A stretch of 64,000 nt of DNA from Paenibacillus sp. FSL H8-0537 (lineage in GTDB: Bacteria; Bacillota; Bacilli; Paenibacillales; Paenibacillaceae): NCBI RefSeq assembly GCF_038051995.1, contig NZ_CP150290.1, positions 58,501-122,500 of the forward strand. The letters are read 5' to 3'. Made by a program: the position numbers and the translations under genes. Below the pieces are notes generated by a model that was not told the DNA's origin, did not search any database, and worked only from the letters and a program-made list of their open reading frames with translations. Each line of letters begins with the position of its first letter. Position 1 is the first letter of the stretch. Below, one piece after another: positions 60,038-64,000 of this stretch.

Positions 60038-63000
60038 TTGCTGAAAGGTTCGATGAGAAGTTTGCGATTGGTCATATGCATGGTAATGCTCTTATTCAGT
60101 TTTTTGCCTTATGGCAGCAAGCAGGTGTTCGCGGAGGAATTTAATATTATACATAATGCTGGCTTCGAAAGTACGGAGTCTGGCGTGCCCTTGTCATGGA
60201 CGCAGGATGTATGGGAAGCGGGCGAGAGCATCTCGCGCTTCACGCTGGAGCAGTCCGATGTTTATGCGGGTACCGGCGCAGCTAAAATTCAAAATTTTCA
60301 ACCGAACCATGCCAAGTGGATACAGAAGCTGACGGTTAGTCCGGACGCCTATTACCATGTGAGTGGCTGGGTCAAGGTTTCAGATGCAAAGAGCGATGCA
60401 ATCGGCGCTAATTTGTTTATTGTAGGAGTTGGCGATCCATTTCCTCAGTTGACCGATACTGCGGGCGAATGGAAGCTGCTTGAATTTTACGGCCGGACAG
60501 GCCCGGAGCAAAAAGAGCTGCAAATGGGCATCAGTCTAGGCGGCTACGGAAGCTTGAATACGGGAACAGCGCTGTTTGACGATTTGAAAATGGAGCAGCT
60601 TCCAGCAAAGCCAGAAAACGTCCAAATCATCTCCTTCGAACCATCGAAGCTGACAGGCGGCGGGGGAGCAGCTTCTGGAACTGATAATCTGGACCCGAAA
60701 AAGATATCTGCTTTTCCCGTATTATCGATATCGGCCCTATTCGGCCTCTTGTTTGTTTTTCTTTATCGAAAAATGCTTCGGACACAGCCACTCGGCAAGC
60801 CTCGCATCTCCTACCGTAGCTGGCTGATTGCCGCTATGGCGGCGGCCCTTATTTTCAGGCTATGGGTTGCGATTAAGGTGCCGGGCTACGTCAACGATAT
60901 TAAAACCTTTATGTACTGGGCGGATCGCGCCTATCAGAATGGCGTACAGCATTTTTATGAAGAAGGGGTCTTTGCAGATTACCCGCCAGGCTACGTCTAT
61001 ATTCTGTATGTTCTTGCTGCCATCAAGTCATGGTTTAGCATAAATCCGGATACAAGCGGAGCAACGCTGCTGTTCAAGCTGCCGGCCATTGTGGCTGATT
61101 TGGTTTCCAGCTGGCTCATTTACCGTTTTGCCAAAACAAAGCTCAATCCAGCGGCAGCGGCAGGTCTTGCCCTGCTCTATGTCTGGAACCCGGCGATCTG
61201 GATCAATTCAGCGGGCTGGGGACAGGTGGATTCCTTCTTCACCCTGTTCCTTATTATGGCCATTAGCAGCATGGCAGGGGAGCGTTTGGAACGAGGCGGC
61301 ATCTGGTTCGCACTTGCCGTACTTATTAAACCGCAGGCGTTGATTTTCGCCCCGGTCGTATTGCTCGCTTACTGGCACAAACGGGATTGGAAGCGTGCCT
61401 TGCTGAGCGTCGCTTATGGCATAATCGCTTTTCTGGTGTTTGCCGCTCCGTTTTTCTTAACCAATGGCGGTTTGATCGGTGTTATTGAGCTTTACAAAGC
61501 GACGCTGTCCTCCTATCCTTACGCAACGCTGAATGCGTTCAACCTATATGCGCTTACGGGAGGGAATTGGGCACCGCTGGAGAGCAGCTGGCTTGCGCTG
61601 TCCTATAAAACTTGGGGCAACATAGCCATAGCACTAGCGGTTATAGCCGCACTTTGGTTCTCCTTTAAAGGCAAGCCAAAGCGCAATCTGGGCATCTCTT
61701 ATTTTATTGCGATCATTCTCATCACAATCGTCTTTCTGTTTGCGACGAAAATGCATGAGCGTTACCTGTTCCCCGTCATTTTGCTGTATGTTTTCGCCTA
61801 TATCGAGTCTCAGGATCGGCGACTGCTCCACCTATTAATGGGCTTCAGCGTCACGCATTTCATTAATGTAGGCTACGTGCTTGCATTTAGCGAGGCGGGC
61901 CAGCATACGGTGACCGACGGCATTGTCATTTTGTGCTCAATTACGAATTTGTGCTTGTTCGCCTATTTGCTTTATGTTGGCTATTCACTCTATGTGAAAA
62001 ATGATCAAAAACCAGTTCCTCCACTCACACAGGAAGAATTGCGCGAAGCAGACCGTCAGGCACTGCAGGAGCTGGAGCAGCAGAGCGCCCCTAAGGGCAA
62101 GGAACTTCAAGCTTCTTCCTCTGATAAGAGCGGCAATAAGCTCACTCGCAAGGATTGGTGGTGGATGGGCGGCATTACCGCTGTCTATGCAATTGTGGCG
62201 CTGCTTAATTTGGGCTCGTTTAACAGCCTGAATACAGGCTGGAAGCCGCAGCAGAATGGCCAGAGCTTTTATGTTGACCTTGGTCAAACACAGCAGCTGG
62301 AGCGGGTCAACATGTTCGGCGGCGTGGGCTCCGGCAAGCTCAAGCTGGAGTTTGGAAATGCACCGGATGCCTGGAGCGGCGGCGTAGATGTCGAGCTGAA
62401 AATCGGCGATAATCTAAAATGGGTCGTCCAGCCGCTTAACGTGAGCGCGAGATATGCCAAGGTTACAGTTGCCTCAACGGGTTTCTCGCTGCAGGAAATG
62501 GCCTTTTATCCAAGTGGAAGCGATCAGCCGCTGCCTATTGGAGACATTGTTTATATCGGCTCTAATGCGGCAGCAGCCGAGGACCAGCGTTTTGGGCCTG
62601 TGGAGCATCTATTTGATGAGCAAAGCTCGGCAGCTTACAAGTCGACCTATTGGAACGGCTCATATTTCGATGAAATTTATCATGCACGTACTGCGTATGA
62701 GTTCCTTGAGGATTTGACAGTATATGAAAATACACATCCGCCACTGGGCAAAATACTCATCGCCATCGGCATCAAGCTGTTCGGACTCAGCCCATTCGGC
62801 TGGCGGATCATTGGAACGCTGTTCGGCATTGCGATGATTCCGCTTATGTATATATTCGTGCTGCGGTTGTTCCGCTACCGCACGGTTTATGCAGCCGCTG
62901 GCGCGATTTTGCTGGCAGCCGATTTCATGCATTTCACACAGACGCGCATTGCGACGATCGATGTGTACGCCGTATTTTTCATTATGCTGATGTTCTACTT

Positions 63001-63934
63001 CATGTACCGTTACTATAGAATGAACTTCTATATAGAAGCGTTAAGCAAGACACTTGTTCCGCTTTCGCTTGCGGGGGTCGTATTCGGCATCGGCGCAGCG
63101 TCCAAATGGATCGTCATTTACGGCGGGGCAGGGCTTGCCATTATGCTTGGATTATCCTTGTTCGACCGGTATAAGCAGTATGCAGCCTCCAAGCGTGCGC
63201 TTGCATCTGGTACGGCGAGTGCTGAGCAGAAGGAAACGTATAAGCGCGTCATTAAGGCTTTCCCGCGCAATGCGCTGTTAACGCTCGCGAGCTGTTTGAT
63301 TACGTACATCGCTATTCCAGTTGTCATTTACAGCCTATCCTTTATGCCGGTGCTGAACGCAGGCGATGGCAAGTATACAATTGAAGGCCTTGTAAGTCAG
63401 CAGGAGCATATGTACTCTTATCACAGCGAGCTGGTTGCTACGCATCCTTATTCCTCGCAGTGGTGGGAATGGCCGTTTATGAAGCGGCCGGTATGGTATT
63501 ACAGCGGCAAGGATTTAGAAAACCCTAATGATGTGTCGTCGATTTCCGCATTCGGCAATCCGCTTATTTGGTGGACGGGGCTGTTCGCGCTACTAGGCGC
63601 CTTCTATATAAGTCTTAAGCGCAAGGATAAACGTATGTATATAGTCTGGATCGCTTATCTGTCGCAATACTTGCCGTGGATGCTTGTGCCAAGGCTGACG
63701 TTTATTTATCATTATTTTGCGATGGTGCCGTTCATGATCATGGCGATACTCTATATGTTCCAGACGGCAGAGGAAAAAAATAAGAAGTGGAGAAAATATC
63801 TAGGCATCTACGTCGCGGCAGCAGTCGTGCTGTTCATTATGTTTTATCCTGTTCTATCTGGATTGCCTTTCAGCAAAACCTATGTGGCTCATATTCTGCG
63901 CTGGTTCCCAAGTTGGGTGTTTTATAGTGGTTAG
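60038..63934 (+). CDS. Giant membrane protein with two GT-C glycosyltransferase modules
   Basis: 1298-aa protein. Residues 1-32 form a signal peptide. About 33-190 is a carbohydrate-binding-like beta domain (IIHNAGFESTESGVPLSWTQ). A first GT-C module spans about 240-660, with the catalytic-loop pattern PGYVNDIKTFMYWADRAY near 282-299. A charged linker (about 665-705) leads to a membrane helix and a second beta-rich domain (about 730-840). A PMT (GT39)-type module from about 870 has YFDEIYHARTAYEF and HPPLGK near 899. About 20 membrane segments in all. Such enzymes transfer sugars from polyprenyl-phosphate to proteins or glycans outside the membrane. The TTG at 60038 follows AGAGGTGAAC; ATG 60053 is the alternative. 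Confidence 0.88.
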   Translation: MLKGSMRSLRLVICMVMLLFSFLPYGSKQVFAEEFNIIHNAGFESTESGVPLSWTQDVWEAGESISRFTLEQSDVYAGTGAAKIQNFQPNHAKWIQKLTVSPDAYYHVSGWVKVSDAKSDAIGANLFIVGVGDPFPQLTDTAGEWKLLEFYGRTGPEQKELQMGISLGGYGSLNTGTALFDDLKMEQLPAKPENVQIISFEPSKLTGGGGAASGTDNLDPKKISAFPVLSISALFGLLFVFLYRKMLRTQPLGKPRISYRSWLIAAMAAALIFRLWVAIKVPGYVNDIKTFMYWADRAYQNGVQHFYEEGVFADYPPGYVYILYVLAAIKSWFSINPDTSGATLLFKLPAIVADLVSSWLIYRFAKTKLNPAAAAGLALLYVWNPAIWINSAGWGQVDSFFTLFLIMAISSMAGERLERGGIWFALAVLIKPQALIFAPVVLLAYWHKRDWKRALLSVAYGIIAFLVFAAPFFLTNGGLIGVIELYKATLSSYPYATLNAFNLYALTGGNWAPLESSWLALSYKTWGNIAIALAVIAALWFSFKGKPKRNLGISYFIAIILITIVFLFATKMHERYLFPVILLYVFAYIESQDRRLLHLLMGFSVTHFINVGYVLAFSEAGQHTVTDGIVILCSITNLCLFAYLLYVGYSLYVKNDQKPVPPLTQEELREADRQALQELEQQSAPKGKELQASSSDKSGNKLTRKDWWWMGGITAVYAIVALLNLGSFNSLNTGWKPQQNGQSFYVDLGQTQQLERVNMFGGVGSGKLKLEFGNAPDAWSGGVDVELKIGDNLKWVVQPLNVSARYAKVTVASTGFSLQEMAFYPSGSDQPLPIGDIVYIGSNAAAAEDQRFGPVEHLFDEQSSAAYKSTYWNGSYFDEIYHARTAYEFLEDLTVYENTHPPLGKILIAIGIKLFGLSPFGWRIIGTLFGIAMIPLMYIFVLRLFRYRTVYAAAGAILLAADFMHFTQTRIATIDVYAVFFIMLMFYFMYRYYRMNFYIEALSKTLVPLSLAGVVFGIGAASKWIVIYGGAGLAIMLGLSLFDRYKQYAASKRALASGTASAEQKETYKRVIKAFPRNALLTLASCLITYIAIPVVIYSLSFMPVLNAGDGKYTIEGLVSQQEHMYSYHSELVATHPYSSQWWEWPFMKRPVWYYSGKDLENPNDVSSISAFGNPLIWWTGLFALLGAFYISLKRKDKRMYIVWIAYLSQYLPWMLVPRLTFIYHYFAMVPFMIMAILYMFQTAEEKNKKWRKYLGIYVAAAVVLFIMFYPVLSGLPFSKTYVAHILRWFPSWVFYSG

Positions 63935-63983
63935 TGCCAGAAAGCTGAGTTATGCAAGCATTTAAACGAAGAAGTTTAGGAAG

Positions 63984-64000
63984 ACAAAGGAGCGGCAACA
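63984..64000 (+). promoter_or_regulatory. Ribosome binding site at the window edge
   Basis: AAAGGAGCGGCAACA at the very end looks like the site of a gene starting just beyond the window, probably in the same unit as the glycosyltransferase. Confidence 0.4.

Overview
The window is most likely a chromosomal segment from a spore-forming Firmicute of the Paenibacillus type. The base composition is near 50% GC, most genes have strong GGAGG-type ribosome binding sites, and TTG and GTG starts are common. The right two thirds keep the Bacillus/Paenibacillus order spoVT - yabN(mazG) - rqcP(yabO) - yabP - yabQ - divIC - yabR - spoIIE - yabS - yabT - tilS - hpt - ftsH - coaX - hslO - yacD - cysK - pabB/A/C - folP/B/K - yazB - dusB - (greA) - lysS. 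No transposase, prophage, tRNA, rRNA or CRISPR array was found.

Positions 1-20500 are largely nitrogen acquisition. They hold the end of a urea ABC transporter operon (urtCDE), an orphan FecCD-type permease, a TetR-controlled dehydrogenase/hydrolase fusion, a secreted L-asparaginase, and a guanidine-utilisation island. The island has two guanidine-I (ykkC) riboswitches with intrinsic terminators, near 7780-7956 and 12068-12240. The first precedes a nitrate/taurine-type substrate-binding protein and permease. The second precedes two DUF1989 proteins (carboxyguanidine deiminase subunits), a 1249-aa guanidine/urea carboxylase and an allophanate hydrolase. The transporter ATPase is a separate unit at 19425. 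Boxes matching TGTNAN7TNACA (TnrA/GlnR type) lie at the promoters of all three guanidine units and of the asparaginase. The inferred pathway is guanidine import, ATP-dependent carboxylation, deimination to allophanate and hydrolysis to ammonia and CO2, gated by nitrogen status and, for two of the three units, by guanidine itself.

Positions 21000-37600 carry sporulation, division and quality-control genes (spoVT, yabN, hbs, rqcP, yabP/Q, divIC, yabR, spoIIE, yabS, yabT, tilS, hpt, ftsH). A histidine phosphatase and a DUF817 membrane protein are wedged in after rqcP. Positions 37600-44100 insert a nucleoside ABC transporter (BMP lipoprotein, ATPase, two permeases), followed by nadABC, between ftsH and coaX. 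From 46658 on come coaX, hslO, a foldase-like prolyl isomerase, cysK, the p-aminobenzoate/folate genes, dusB, greA, lysS and a very large double GT-C glycosyltransferase. The window ends on what looks like the ribosome binding site of a further gene.

The most unusual feature is a dispersed intergenic element of about 100 bp, present in seven full copies, one half copy and one degenerate trace. It has an AT-rich hairpin, whose arms vary compensatorily between copies, followed by a GC-rich hairpin. It usually begins directly after a T-tract, often that of a transcription terminator. One inverted copy supplies the apparent N-terminus of the DUF817 protein. Other points of interest are a cluster of DnaA boxes between the nucleoside transporter and nadA, a structured nadA leader, and a 21-bp-spaced spoIIE promoter of the Spo0A-dependent type.
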